Below, one piece after another: positions 39,101-46,000 of a stretch of 64,000 nucleotides of DNA. Origin of the DNA: Acanthococcus lagerstroemiae (taxonomy: Eukaryota; Arthropoda; Insecta; Hemiptera; Eriococcidae); contig CM063113.1 of assembly GCA_031841125.1 (NCBI GenBank), positions 56,289,211-56,353,210 of the forward strand. The letters run 5' to 3'. A program made the position numbers and the translations under genes. The notes below the pieces were generated by a model that had not been told where the DNA came from, did not search any database, and was given only the letters and a program-made list of their open reading frames with translations. Position 1 is the stretch's first letter, and each line of letters begins with the position of its first letter.

Positions 39101-39688
39101 AAATAGCTTGCAACATCGATCAACTTACATCCTCGATTAAACGGCTCTCTTTTTTCTTTTTCCTATTTCAGAAAGGATCGGTGTGTAGTACAGAGATATC
39201 GTGGGAAGCGGTCGATGAGAAAGACGTGGGCCAAGTACTATGGGTGCCGGACTACGCGGTGAACTTCTGCACCTCGTGCAACAGTCGGTTTTGGCTGGGT
39301 CGAAGAAAGCACCACTGCAGGTAAACTATCCAATGTACCTTCCTCTGTGTATAGTATGTAGATCTAGCTGGACGCTAACACCGAGCTGTCCGGAGTTGTG
39401 CACACGAGCTCCTTTTATGACGCACGTCGTGCGTATATGTTTGCTGTTTCCAGGGGCTGCGGAAAAATCTTCTGCGCCGACTGTTCGCGAAACGTTACCT
39501 CGATACCGCACGAACAGCTGTTCGACCCGGTGCGCGTTTGCGAAGAATGTTACCAGACGAAACGGGTGTCGCCGTCTTGTTGCCTGACGTACGCGGCGTC
39601 GCCCAAGCAGACGACCTGTAAGCAGGCGGCCGCCGGCGAAGAACCTCAAAATTCCGGCATGATTTTACCTCCGGCCACGCCCCTCTAA
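7566..39688 (+). CDS. MTMR3/4: Myotubularin-related phosphoinositide 3-phosphatase with C-terminal FYVE finger (MTMR3/MTMR4 type), 5'-partial, 14 exons
   Basis: Coding exons are 7566-7758, 13158-13342, 15790-15925, 16027-16217, 16330-16525, 23218-23394, 26013-26177, 26262-26374, 26463-27266, 31481-31530, 32856-32959, 33063-33188, 39172-39320 and 39454-39688. All junctions are GT-AG, the phases join without a break, and the sum is 940 codons plus stop. Domain order is the end of PH-GRAM (exons 1-2), the myotubularin phosphatase core (exons 3-8) with HCSDGWDR in exon 5, an acidic linker (exon 9), a short coiled coil (exons 11-12), and FYVE (exons 13-14). This architecture and the residue-level resemblance (for example CPVFLQWLDCVH, LFGTFLCN) match vertebrate MTMR3 and MTMR4. 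Members of this family remove the 3-phosphate from PI3P and PI(3,5)P2 on endosomal and autophagic membranes. The catalytic Cys (16445-16447) and Arg (16463-16465) are present, so the enzyme should be active. The N-terminus is missing from the window. Family assignment is firm; MTMR3 versus MTMR4 cannot be separated. Confidence 0.95.
8758..9147. mobile_element. Composite hAT-like MITE (390 bp) with a hairpin at each end and near-perfect 8-bp target duplication
   Basis: It begins CAGGGATGGCAAACGAAAC and ends GTTTCGCTTGCCATCCCTG. The 8-base flanks GTGCCTAG (8750-8757) and GTGCTTAG (9148-9155) differ at one base, as expected of a hAT insertion. Two complete hairpin copies (8758-8876 and about 9030-9147) bracket a 150-bp centre that holds two diverged copies of TAGGCTCGRCTACTAGTA. 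Confidence 0.75.
9156..13157. other. Rest of MTMR intron, no gene recognised
   Basis: AT-rich, with small inverted matches such as TGAAGGGGCTG (9675) and CAGCCCCTTCA (9760). Open frames such as 11568-11888 and 12111-12530 show no family motif and no splice logic. Confidence 0.5.
13158..13342 (+). CDS. MTMR3/4: MTMR exon 2: GRAM to phosphatase junction
   Basis: The acceptor is tttgcag and the donor is gtgcgt. It encodes YDRLKFDCDGG, WRISSIN, the conserved LCPSYPRYLIVP segment and the FRSSQRIPAVVWR segment that opens the phosphatase core in all myotubularins. It ends with two bases of an Arg codon completed by the next exon. Confidence 0.95.
13343..15789. other. MTMR intron with degenerate AGTCTTGA-word repeat
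   Basis: From about 14380 to 14870 variants of AGTCTTGAA, TTTTGAA and GAGTCT recur every 15-40 bp without a stable period. The same vocabulary forms the ordered satellite at 27660-31170. The remainder shows nothing recognisable; a TTTA microsatellite precedes the acceptor. Confidence 0.55.
15790..15925 (+). CDS. MTMR3/4: MTMR exon 3: phosphatase core, N-terminal part
   Basis: The acceptor ttttttcag follows a TTTA-repeat tract. The exon encodes the typical myotubularin stretch TGVVIARSSQPEVGWFGWR followed by NDDEKLLKKIADAC. The donor gtacga is at 15926. It is separated from the next exon by an intron of only 101 bp. Confidence 0.95.
16027..16217 (+). CDS. MTMR3/4: MTMR exon 4: phosphatase core
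   Basis: It encodes LLVMDARSYTSAVANRARGG, then a segment with ECLEYYPN, and NIHCIRKSFHQLR, all hallmark segments of myotubularins. The donor is taken as gtgggt at 16218 because AA from this exon plus C from the next gives Asn-Trp, the pair found at this place in MTMR3. A donor four to six bases later would break the frame. Confidence 0.93.
16330..16525 (+). CDS. MTMR3/4: MTMR exon 5: catalytic loop
   Basis: It encodes WHTHLDSTKWITHMSLL and the active-site loop VLVHCSDGWDRT. The loop is an intact CX5R motif with the Asp-Gly-Trp-Asp filling typical of active myotubularins; inactive family members lose the Cys or Arg. It ends LLLDPYYRTIE before donor gtaaat at 16526. Confidence 0.97.
16921..17072. 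mobile_element. 152-bp MITE, TCTGGTCCATTTAAGAAAC ends
   Basis: TCTGGTCCATTTAAGAAACA at the left is mirrored by TTATTAAATGGACCAGA at the right. The interior (CCCGCAATACACATCGAT, GAAGTTGGAGGGGAAGG) is shared with three further copies at 57702-58866. It has no coding capacity. Confidence 0.8.
17080..17425. repeat. Foldback plus tandem direct repeat, unit about 105 bp
   Basis: A hairpin (GATGGTGTTGACAACACTGTC against GACA/GGCAGTGTTGTCAACACCATC) is followed by further direct copies of one arm near 17260 and 17365. Each copy ends in a TTGGCAGTTGGAAAGAAGAG-like sequence. The region lies directly after the MITE at 16921-17072. Confidence 0.75.
17430..18637. other. MTMR intron, no feature recognised
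   Basis: No repeat family or coding motif was identified apart from an A run near 18281. Confidence 0.4.
18638..19016. mobile_element. hAT-like MITE, CAGGGYGTYYACCA ends
   Basis: The ends are CAGGGCGTCCACCA and TGGTAAACACCCTG, 14-bp imperfect inverted repeats. The interior is rich in GTCATGAAAAGTCATG words, as in 3000-3120. No target duplication was found. Confidence 0.6.
19030..20900. repeat. Degenerate AGTCTTGA / TTCAGAC word repeats in intron
   Basis: At 19030-19210 the words read AGTCTTGA on the + strand. At 20050-20230 and 20550-20900 the complementary vocabulary (ATTCAGAC, TTAAGACTC) appears. Periodicity is too decayed to define a unit. The stretch 19220-20040 shows nothing recognisable. 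Confidence 0.5.
20901..22190. other. MTMR intron, GGTTATCGGTTA-type repeats, no gene
   Basis: CGGTTATCGGTTATG-like words recur at 20950-21080 and 21860-21990, suggesting the two ends of a decayed element. A GA/GAAA microsatellite lies at about 21768-21800. No coding motif was seen. Confidence 0.4.
22200..22690 (-). pseudogene. Non-LTR retrotransposon endonuclease (APE type) fragment
   Basis: On the minus strand one reads NIKILGLAETRRGGENI, then GNLLCYKGNYEGRRGVGLTV, IQVYAQLTPTAEDEEAEKF, and, after a frameshift, LIIMGVFNSQIEE. These correspond to the ETR, RGVG, QVYAPT and MGDFN boxes of apurinic-like endonucleases of non-LTR elements. The MGDFN Asp is replaced by Val and stops interrupt the frame. 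No reverse transcriptase follows on that strand. Confidence 0.8.
23218..23394 (+). CDS. MTMR3/4: MTMR exon 6: phosphatase core, post-catalytic
   Basis: It has 59 in-phase codons: GFQVLCEREWLDFGHKFADR, then NEKCPVFLQWLDCVH and QFPCAFEFSKRYL. The acceptor is tcaacag and the donor gtaagc. It follows a 6.7 kb intron full of repeats. Confidence 0.97.
23645..23880 (-). pseudogene. Mariner-type transposase C-terminal fragment
   Basis: The minus strand reads YPQHSPGLAPSDSYSFAHLK followed by NQLSGQRFDTVE and a Glu/Lys-rich helix. This is the SPDLAPSDYHLF...LSGQRF block around the third catalytic Asp of mariner transposases, here with SPG in place of SPD. Only about 75 codons survive. It abuts the non-LTR element that begins at about 23872. 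Confidence 0.75.
23872..25760 (+). pseudogene. Non-LTR retrotransposon, 5'-truncated, reverse transcriptase region
   Basis: It starts inside the end of the endonuclease (SDWFNENEEA). RT blocks follow: CTSYPEISLLYLAGKILARI, LPESQAGFHPDRSS, FIDFKKAFDVV (24478-24918), then after a frameshift near 24870 NGVRHGYVMAPLLFNI, ELQYADDAVILG and FSYLGSLVTNNCSLD (to 25388). Degraded C-terminal pieces are LYRKHVKVLEKF, RNILRIKW and VSNARVLELAKC. Both catalytic boxes (FIDFKKAFD and YADD) survive, but stops and frameshifts break the ORF. I do not assign the clade (CR1/jockey-like or RTE-like). It lies in the MTMR intron in sense orientation. Confidence 0.88.
26013..26177 (+). CDS. MTMR3/4: MTMR exon 7: SET-interacting region of phosphatase domain
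   Basis: It has 55 in-phase codons including HTYSNLFGTFLCN, the conserved myotubularin segment after the catalytic loop, and a WRYLN stretch. The acceptor is ttttccgcag and the donor gtgagt. Confidence 0.96.
26262..26374 (+). CDS. MTMR3/4: MTMR exon 8: end of phosphatase domain
   Basis: It encodes VLYPKCTVRDLQLWRDLYI, matching the end of the core in MTMR3 and MTMR4. The donor gttcgt at 26375 leaves two bases (AA) for the next exon. Introns on both sides are short (84 and 88 bp). Confidence 0.94.
26463..27266 (+). CDS. MTMR3/4: MTMR exon 9: long acidic, GC-rich linker
   Basis: The 804 bp open exon encodes a low-complexity linker between catalytic core and FYVE, rich in Asp, Glu, Ser, Gly and Asn. 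Near 27108-27165 GAC/GAT/AAC triplets give an Asp/Asn run. The base composition is much more GC-rich than the flanking introns. Human MTMR3 and MTMR4 also have a long poorly conserved linker here. No catalytic motif is seen. The donor is AA|gtacgt at 27267. Confidence 0.9.
27267..27659. other. Start of MTMR intron, ATGATC-rich palindromic words
   Basis: GATCATTT, GATCGTGATC, ATGATCGT and ATGATCTT words recur at 27375-27570. A similar ATTGATC-rich stretch is at 37690-37920. It is probably a decayed inverted-repeat element. Confidence 0.35.
27660..31170. repeat. Intronic tandem satellite, unit about 175 bp, about 18 copies
   Basis: The landmark GAAGAATGTTGACAACAGCA recurs at about 28601, 28773, 28943, 29118, 29291 and 29461, so the period is 171-178 bp. 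Each unit also carries CTAGTCTCAACATAGTCTA, CGTGTCTGAGTGAGTTT and TTATCTGAATGAATCTT. Units differ by 10-25 percent by eye. The array is interrupted by a hAT MITE (29599-29884) and lies wholly inside one MTMR intron. A G12 run is at 27887-27898. Confidence 0.9.
29599..29884. mobile_element. hAT-type MITE (286 bp) inserted in the intronic satellite
   Basis: The ends are CAGTGGCACAACCAGAA and TTGGTTGCGCCACTG. The 8-base flanks CCTTCACA (29591-29598) and CCTTCACC (29885-29892) differ at one base. The surrounding satellite unit resumes after the element. The interior holds two T-run/G12 tracts (29673-29684 and 29835-29846) and no ORF. Confidence 0.88.
31481..31530 (+). CDS. MTMR3/4: MTMR exon 10: 50-bp micro-exon
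   Basis: It lies between acceptor tgtgttacag and donor gtacgt. It completes the Lys codon of exon 9, reads TVTNGLKHCDLSSCTN, and leaves one G that joins GT of exon 11 to make Gly. The exact phase fit on both sides supports it, although no family motif is present. Confidence 0.8.
31531..32855. other. MTMR intron, no feature recognised
   Basis: No repeat family was identified. A stretch near 32447-32500 reads WPPSELVESSDSGFSNL in one frame but lacks a usable acceptor and is not needed for phase, so it is not called an exon. Confidence 0.4.
32856..32959 (+). CDS. MTMR3/4: MTMR exon 11: start of coiled coil
   Basis: The acceptor tatctag is chosen because it gives the needed phase. The exon encodes DPIDGLPLIPDDVQDRLQQI followed by NIEHK, which resembles the DG...QQRLRQI segment ahead of the coiled coil in MTMR3 and MTMR4. 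The donor is gtaact. Confidence 0.88.
33063..33188 (+). CDS. MTMR3/4: MTMR exon 12: coiled coil
   Basis: It has 42 in-phase codons beginning AQVAALSSELHTTRYALMNK, with hydrophobic spacing of a short coiled coil, and ending with an acidic VSDDD. In the family this region lies just before FYVE. The acceptor is tgtttcag and the donor gtaagt. Confidence 0.9.
33950..34128 (-). mobile_element. tRNA-derived SINE (Ser/Leu-like head)
   Basis: On the minus strand the head (34128 to about 34048) has an A box TGGCCGAGTGG and a B box GGTTCGATTCC at tRNA-like spacing, like a class II tRNA with a long variable arm. The 3' side does not pair with the acceptor strand, and unrelated sequence follows without a CCA-proximal stem. 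This fits a SINE or tRNA pseudogene, not a working tRNA. Confidence 0.55.
34175..34436. mobile_element. Small TIR element, AGAGGTGTT...AACACCTCT
   Basis: AGAGGTGTTCAAATTATTAGACTCAAC at the left is matched in inverse by GTTGAGTCTAATAACACCTCT at the right (left copy has six extra bases). The interior is 200 bp without ORF. Confidence 0.65.
34705..34754. repeat. 50-bp hairpin
   Basis: The arm CACAAGAGTCAAAAGTGAGT pairs with ACTCACTTTTGACTCTCGTTGTG around a 7-base loop. It lies 12 bp before the hAT element at 34767. Confidence 0.75.
34767..35423. mobile_element. Non-autonomous hAT element (657 bp) with perfect 8-bp target duplication
   Basis: The ends are CAGGGATGAGAAGTTTAAGC and GCTTTTCATCCCTG. 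ATACTATT flanks both sides exactly (34759-34766 and 35424-35431). The subterminal regions repeat TTAAGC / GCTTAA words many times. No transposase is present. Confidence 0.92.
35997..37490 (-). mobile_element. Penelope-like element copy A with inverted terminal repeats and GIY-YIG endonuclease remnant
   Basis: On the minus strand 36541 to 36323 encodes EVYRLDCEHYDMTYRRETG followed by FTTRIKEHEKSQKLKDDK. Upstream there is RNRPPLIKQISND. This is the GIY-YIG endonuclease region of Penelope-like elements, with the YIG box decayed to YRR. A terminal repeat of about 230 bp occurs in opposite orientations at about 36000-36253 and 37262-37487, sharing CTCCCTGATTGGACAGACTA and GCCGAAAGCGCTATG. Penelope elements are known for terminal repeats in direct or inverted orientation. 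No reverse transcriptase is left; 36840-37260 is not recognised. A (GT)n run is at 36138-36160. Confidence 0.82.
37505..37920. other. Spacer between the two Penelope copies
   Basis: TTGATC / GATCAA-rich AT sequence at 37690-37920, perhaps the ends of a decayed element. No gene. Confidence 0.4.
37925..38905 (-). mobile_element. Penelope-like element copy B, truncated, GIY-YIG region
   Basis: Reading down from 38905: INFDNNLRTIEIKIIKQIA, YQPQTVDRIINKL, GIKNRPPLIKQISND, GVYRLDCDLRDMTYMRETD, FTTRIKEHEKSQKL, SLFGKHCNDHG. It then runs into a terminal repeat (38215 to 37930) homologous to that of copy A. The YIG box reads YMR and a frameshift lies upstream. The reverse transcriptase is absent. Confidence 0.82.
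39172..39320 (+). CDS. MTMR3/4: MTMR exon 13: FYVE finger, first half
   Basis: It contains the WxxD box (WVPD from 39241), the first CxxC pair (Cys codons 39268 and 39277) and the basic RRKHHC PI3P-binding box ending at the donor gtaaac (39321). Confidence 0.96.
39454..39688 (+). CDS. MTMR3/4: MTMR exon 14: FYVE finger, second half, and C-terminus
   Basis: It completes RRKHHCRGCGKIFCADCS, then VRVCEEC. This gives all eight zinc-binding Cys/His positions of a FYVE domain. A short tail follows and the stop TAA is at 39686-39688. Confidence 0.96.
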
Positions 39689-39870
39689 AGTCTCGGTCGC
39701 CGAGTCGAACGTGTCCGTCAGTTCTTAATTCTTAAATTCGTGGTGTAATTGTTAGTCAGTGCAAACAGCGGTACCTCAGTGGAACGCATTCGAACGAACA
39801 AAAGAAATTAATTTTGAAGGTAGAGCAAATCGGGGGGAAAAAAATAAAAATAAATAGCTCGATTTCAGAG
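39689..39870 (+). promoter_or_regulatory. Probable 3' UTR and polyadenylation signals of the MTMR gene
   Basis: After the stop there is about 155 bp of unique sequence, then two AATAAA hexamers (39843-39848 and 39849-39854). These are the nearest plausible poly(A) signals. A later AATAAA at 42452 in T-rich sequence is a less likely alternative because mobile DNA lies between. Confidence 0.5.
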
Positions 39871-39953
39871 AATGCTTAATTTAAAACGTTATTTTCCAAA
39901 CATGAAACCAAACGGGGACGAAGCACACTTCTTGTTGAGCCCTACCCCAAGTA

Positions 39954-40615
39954 TAATGGGTCGCCATTTTGGCGCACACCGTGCCCGTGAATGCCGAATT
40001 GACTACGCGGTTCGNNNNNNNNNNNNNNNNNNNNNNNNNNNNNNNNNNNNNNNNNNNNNNNNNNNNNNNNNNNNNNNNNNNNNNNNNNNNNNNNNNNNNN
40101 NNNNNNNNNNNNNNNNNNNNNNNNNNNNNNNNNNNNNNNNNNNNNNNNNNNNNNNNNNNNNNNNNNNNNNNNNNNNNNNNNNNNNNNNNNNNNNNNNNNN
40201 NNNNNNNNNNNNNNNNNNNNNNNNNNNNNNNNNNNNNNNNNNNNNNNNNNNNNNNNNNNNNNNNNNNNNNNNNNNNNNNNNNNNNNNNNNNNNNNNNNNN
40301 NNNNNNNNNNNNNNNNNNNNNNNNNNNNNNNNNNNNNNNNNNNNNNNNNNNNNNNNNNNNNNNNNNNNNNNNNNNNNNNNNNNNNNNNNNNNNNNNNNNN
40401 NNNNNNNNNNNNNNNNNNNNNNNNNNNNNNNNNNNNNNNNNNNNNNNNNNNNNNNNNNNNNNNNNNNNNNNNNNNNNNNNNNNNNNNNNNNNNNNNNNNN
40501 NNNNNNNNNNNNNNCGGTTCGCTCCGCATAGTCGGATTCGGCATTCACGGGCACATTGTACGCCAAAATGGCGACCCATTATACTCTCCTGTGTGTAGGG
40601 CTTTACTTCTTGGAA
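39954..40615. mobile_element. TIR element with long (>75 bp) inverted arms; centre replaced by the assembly gap
   Basis: The left arm (about 39938-40014) and right arm (40515-40605) are near-perfect reverse complements: AGCCCTAC, TATAATGGGTCGCCATTTTGG, GTGCCCGTGAATGCCGAAT. ACTTCTTG flanks both sides, at about 39928-39935 and 40607-40614, a candidate 8-9 bp target duplication. The 500 N (40015-40514) fall exactly between the arms. Confidence 0.8.
40015..40514. other. Assembly gap of 500 N
   Basis: Exactly 500 unknown bases, a conventional gap size, so the true length is unknown. Any frame running through it is meaningless. Confidence 1.
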
Positions 40616-40679
40616 GCGGGTCCGGAACACCTGAGATCTTTGAACACATTACAGTGATAGATTAGGTACTTTTACTGTT

Positions 40680-40800
40680 CAGGAGACCTAGTATGAATCT
40701 TTTATCACGATACCACAAAAATCGTTACAGTGGTAACAATCAAGTTACCACTGTAACGATTTGTGGCATGGTAATAAAAAGTTTCCTAATAGGTCTCCTG
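40680..40800. mobile_element. 121-bp foldback MITE, CAGGAGACCTA ends
   Basis: Almost the whole element is one hairpin: CAGGAGACCTAGTATGAATC and ATCGTTACAGTGGTAAC pair with their complements on the right, around a loop of about 8 bases. No target duplication is obvious. Confidence 0.8.
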
Positions 40801-42640
40801 ATACGGTCACATTTCCTCGTGTGACCAACAGATGTCGCTAAAATCACATTTTCTATTGAATTCGGATTTCGTCAGACCAGTGGCGTGCTAGTGTCGCAAC
40901 TCTCTCTTATCAGTTGTATGTAGGTAAAATGGATCTGAACACAATAGGGCTTTTCTAGTACTCCATATTGCATACTTATTCGCCTGTTCTATTTTCAAGT
41001 TGGTAGTGTATGATAACAGAACTTGATTTGCGAAATGGGCCGGGATGCAGTGGATACTTGTAAACATGGGAGATCAGAATTTTCTGAGAAAGTTTGAATT
41101 CTTTAAGCTGAAAATTGAACTGTCATTTAATGGAATCGATGATCATACGATAAGACCATGCGGAATGATCGAAAAACGGAAATTTTGAATTATACAGAGA
41201 AGACAGACGAGGTATCATAAGGTGCGACACGAAAGATGAAACTCAAAACTCACTGGTACGACAATAATATTACGAAATTACCCAACTTGATAACAGGACA
41301 GGCGAATGAATCAGTACGCAGTATGGATTACTATAGTTTGTACAAAGATTGATAAGAACTGCAGGCTGTGTGTGTTAGTAGTAGTGCGTGTACAAAGTGT
41401 AACAACGCTCCATTTCACCTACATGCAAGTTGCATGAAAATTCCGCCAGATGTCAGCTACTTTGCTGTCGAATCTTGACGAGTCCGAATGCAGTAAGCAC
41501 TTTTTGTGATCGAGCTCCACAAATGTTCTTTCGCTTTTTCGGTAAGATGTGGTGGCAGCTGGCAGTCAGTATTATTACGTACTCGTTGTTCAGAAGTACT
41601 AGTCGCGTATTTATTTGACGTACTGTTGTTTGCAATCTGTTTCTCTCTATCTATTTACGTACGTTCTCGTGATTGCGTTAATTTAGTTGTATAAAGTACA
41701 ATCGACTCTTGGCCGGCGCGAATAGTAATGTGGGGGGGGGGGGAAGGGCAAAAATTCCTCAATTTTTTGACGACTGGCTGGTAGAAATTTTACCGAATAG
41801 GCCAAACGTTTCTCGAAAATGCCGACTTGTAAAATATAGGGTCGTGGGGAGTCACGACCCTCAGCGCCGGCCCGGGGTCGATTTGAAAAACGATCGTCGT
41901 TTCCCGTGTCGATGGGAAACAGCGTGCGAAAAGTTCGTTTCTTCCTCAAGTAATCGCTTTCTGAGACACGTAATTTCTAAATGTGGTTCCCTCCGGTGAT
42001 TGCGTCGAGTCGCTTTATTGTATTTCGTGTAAGAAAGCATAATAATAATTAATCAAAACAAAAGGAAAGGAAAAAAAAACAGAAAAATGATTTAAAACAG
42101 TAAATGATAATTGGTTCCTATCTCCTCTAACTTATTGTATGTGTAACGAAAATCTTATTGGAAAAATTCTTGTAGTTAACAGATCTTATTTTCCCCTTCC
42201 GTCGAGTGGAATAGCGAATGTATACCGTTCTGTTATTTATTTTATTTATTATTATTTTTGTGCTTCAATACTTGAAAAATTGTTAATTCTTTTTTCTGTT
42301 TGTAAATGAGTTGTGTTTTTACTATTATATCCTGTACGTAGTACATTTACATTGGTGTTTTTAACTCTTTTTTTTTCTCTTTTTATTTTATTATGAATAC
42401 AGTATTAGCATTTTAAATATATGTGCTTTAATTTATACTCTAAAATCCGAATAAACGTTAATTGCAGTGTGATTTGCTGTGCAACATCACCTATTTCCTA
42501 CGGCAACTGATATACGACTTGGTCGACTCGGCTGATAAGGCCCAGCTATGTCAGGAGTGAAGCTGTTATTGCTCTATTGCTCAGCAACATTGAAATTGTG
42601 CGTGTCATCCAAGTTGCATAAACTGGCACTAGCAGGCTGT
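40801..42640. other. Intergenic, no gene recognised
   Basis: Unique-looking sequence, a G12 run at 41732-41743, and T-rich sequence at 42000-42460 with an AATAAA at 42452. Open frames here carry no motif. Confidence 0.4.
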
Positions 42641-43020
42641 AGACTCAGTATTGCTATATTTCCTACAGCAATGCTAATTTTTGAAATACGTCATTCCTCC
42701 TTAAACTCGTTGAATATGCAACACATAACGCACAAATTGACGTTTTAAAAATCTCAAATTTCCTGGGGCGAACTATTAATTTGCCAAAACCTGTTGTTTG
42801 GAGATTGCTGGAGCAAACCTGCAAGTCAAGTCTGGTTCGATATTTTCTCCTTTTTCCGGAATTTCAAACCGCACTGCTCTAGCTGCCACCATTCCAAAAT
42901 TATTCGCAATTTCGGAAACGTCAATTGGTGTATGTTGAATTGCATATTCGACGTGCTGAAGGCATTACCGGAATATTCCGCTAAAGTACAGGCGCCTTCG
43001 ACGAGTAGAATATGCTATTT
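42640..43020. repeat. Diverged edge unit of the satellite (left side)
   Basis: CCTACAGCAATGCTAATTTT, TCCTCCTTAAACTCGTTGAA and GAGATTGCTGGAGCAAACCT match 47540-47700 in the same orientation. The unit also shares AAATTGACGTTTT and CTGGGGCGAACTA with the core array, so it is an older relative of the core monomer. Confidence 0.8.
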
Positions 43021-46000
43021 CTCATACGCCAATTGACGTTTTCGAAATCGCTAATTTCTCTGGGGCGAACGAATAAAATGCAAACATCTTTTGATTGGAG
43101 GCAGCTACAACGAAACGGGTTGACACTTTCGAAAAAGGAGATCAATTTGCTCTCCAAATTTCAAACCGTTTTCCTTTAGCTATCCCCAGTCCGGAGATTT
43201 TCGCGTTTTATTAGTTCGCCCCAGAGAAATTCGCAATTTCGAAAACGTCTATTGGTGTACGTTGAGTTGCATATTCGACGTGCTGAAGGCATTACCAGAA
43301 AATTCGCTGACGTTTTCGAGATCGCTAATTCCTCTGGGGCGAACTAATAAAATCCAAAAATCTTTGGATTGGCGGCAGCTACAACGAAACGGGTTGACAC
43401 TTTCGAAAAAGGAGATCAATTTGCTCTCATAATTTCAAACCGTTTTCCTCTAGCTATCCTCAGTCCGGAGATTTTCGCGTTTTATTAGTTCGCCCCAGAG
43501 AAATTCGCAATTTTGAAAACGTCCATTGGTGTATGTTGAGTTGCATATTCGACCTGCTGAAGGCATTACCAGAATATTCTGCTGAGGTACAGGCGCCTTT
43601 GACGAGTGGAATATGCTATTTCTCATACGCCAATTGACGTTTTCGAAATCGCTAATTTCTCTGGGGCGAACTAATAAAATGCAAAAATCTTTTGATTGGA
43701 GGCAGCTACAACGAAAAGGGTTGCCAATTTCGAAAAAGGAGATTATTTTGCTCTCAAAATTTCAAACCGTTTTCCTCTACCTATCCCCAGTCCGGAGATT
43801 TTCGCAATTTTCAAAACGTCAAAACGTCTATTGGTGTATGTTGAGTTGCATATTCGACCTGCTGAAGGCATTACCAGAATATTCGCTGACGTTTTCGAAA
43901 TCGCTAATTTCACTGGGGCGAACTAATAAAATGCAAAAATCTTTTGATTGGAGGCAGCTACAACGAAAAGGGTTGCCAATTTCGAAAAAGGAGATTATTT
44001 TGCTCTCAAAATTTCAAACCGTTTTCCTCTACCTATCCCCAGTCCGGAGATTTTCGCAATTTTCAAAACGTCAAAACGTCTATTGGTGTATGTTGAGTTG
44101 CATATTCGACCTGCTGAAGGCATTACCAGAATATTCTGCTGAGGTACAGGCGCCTTTGACGAGTGGAATATGCTATTTCTCATACGCCAATTGACGTTTG
44201 CGAAATCGCTAATTTCTCTGGGGCGAACTAATATAATGGAAAAATCTTTTGATTGGAGGCAGCTACAACGAAACGGGTTGACAATTTCGAAAAAGGAGAT
44301 CAATTTGCTCTCAAAATTTCAAACCGTTTTCCTCTAGCTATCCCCAGTCCTGAGATTTTCGCGTTTTATTAGTTCGCCCCAGAGAAATTCGCAATTTTGA
44401 AAACGTCTATTAGTGTATGTTGAGTTGCATATTTGACATGCTGAAGGCATTACCAGAATATTCTGCTGAAGTCCAGGCGCCTTTGACGAGTGGAATATGC
44501 TATTTCTCATACGCCAATTGACGTTTTCGAAATCGCTAATTTCTCTGGGGCGAACTAATAAAATGCAAAAATCTTTGGATTGGAGGCAGCTACAACGAAA
44601 AGGGTTACCAATTTCGAAAAAGGAGATTATTTTGCTCTCAAAATTTCAAACCGTTTTCCTCTACCTATCCCCAGTCCGGAGATTTTCGCAATTTTCAAAA
44701 CGTCAAAACGACTATTGGTGTATGTTGAGTTGCATATTCGACGTGCTGAAGGCATTACCAGAATATTCTGCTGAAGTAAAGGTGCCTTCGACGAGTTGAA
44801 TATGCTATTTCTCGTACGCCAATTGACGTTTTCGAAATCGCTAATTTCTCTGGGGCGAACTAATAAAATGCAAAAATCTTTGGATTGGTGGCAGCTACAG
44901 CAAAACGGGTTGACAATTTCGAAAAAGGAGATCAATTTGCTATCAAAATTTCAAACCAGTTTCCTCTAGCCATCCACAGTCAGGAGATTTTCGCGTTTTA
45001 TTAGTTCGCCCCAGAGAAATTCGCAATTTCGAAAACGTCTATTGGTGTACGTTGAGTTGCATATTCGACGTGCTGAAGGCATTTCCAGAAAATTCGCTGA
45101 CGTTTTCGAGATCGCTAATTCCTCTGGGGCGAACTAATAAAATCCAAAAATCTTTGGATTGGCGGCAGCTACAACGAAACGGGTTGACACTTTCGAAAAA
45201 GGAGATCAATTTGCTCTCATAATTTCAAACCGTTTTCCTCTAGCTATCCTCAGTCCGGAGATTTTCGCGTTTTATTAGTTCGCCCCAGAGAAATTCGCAA
45301 TTTTGAAAACATCCATTGGTGTATGTTGAGTTGCATATTCGACCTGCTGAAGGCATTACCAGAATATTCTGCTGAGGTACAGGCCCCTTTGACGAGTGGA
45401 ATATGCTATTTCTCATACGCCAATTGACGTTTTCGAAATCGCTAATTTCTCTGGGGCGAACTAATAAAATGCAAAAATCTTTTGATTGGAGGCAGCTACA
45501 ACGAAAAGGGTTGCCAATTTCGAAAAAGGAGATTATTTTGCTCTCAAAATTTCAAACCGTTTTCCTCTACCTATCCCCAGTCCGGAGATTTTCGCAATTT
45601 TCAAAACGTCAAAACGACTATTGGTGTATGTTGAGTTGCATACTCGACGTGCTGAAGGCATTACCAGAATATTCTGCTGAAGTACAGGTGCCTTCGACGA
45701 GTTGAATATGCTATTTCTCGTACGCCAATTGACGTTTTCGAAATCGCTAATTTCTCTGGGGCGAACTAATATAATGGAAAAATCTTTTGATTGGAGGCAG
45801 CTACAACGAAACGGGTTGACACATTCGAAAAAGGAGATCACTTTGGACTCAAAATTTCAGACCGTTTTCCTCTAGCTATCCCCGGTCCGGAGATTTTCAC
45901 GTTTTATTAGTTCCCCCCAGAGAAATTCGCAATTTCGAAAGAGGCAGTTGGTGTATGTTGAGTTGCATATTCGACGTGCTGAAGGCATTACCAGAATATT

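Noticed and set aside
39872..40630. Several long open frames across 40015-40514
   Set aside because: They consist of N and exist only because the gap has no stops.
43613..44194. 193-codon frame with two identical halves (and similar frames at 44497 and 45403)
   Set aside because: They are translations of satellite monomers; the repeat in the protein is the DNA period, and neighbouring units break the frame.
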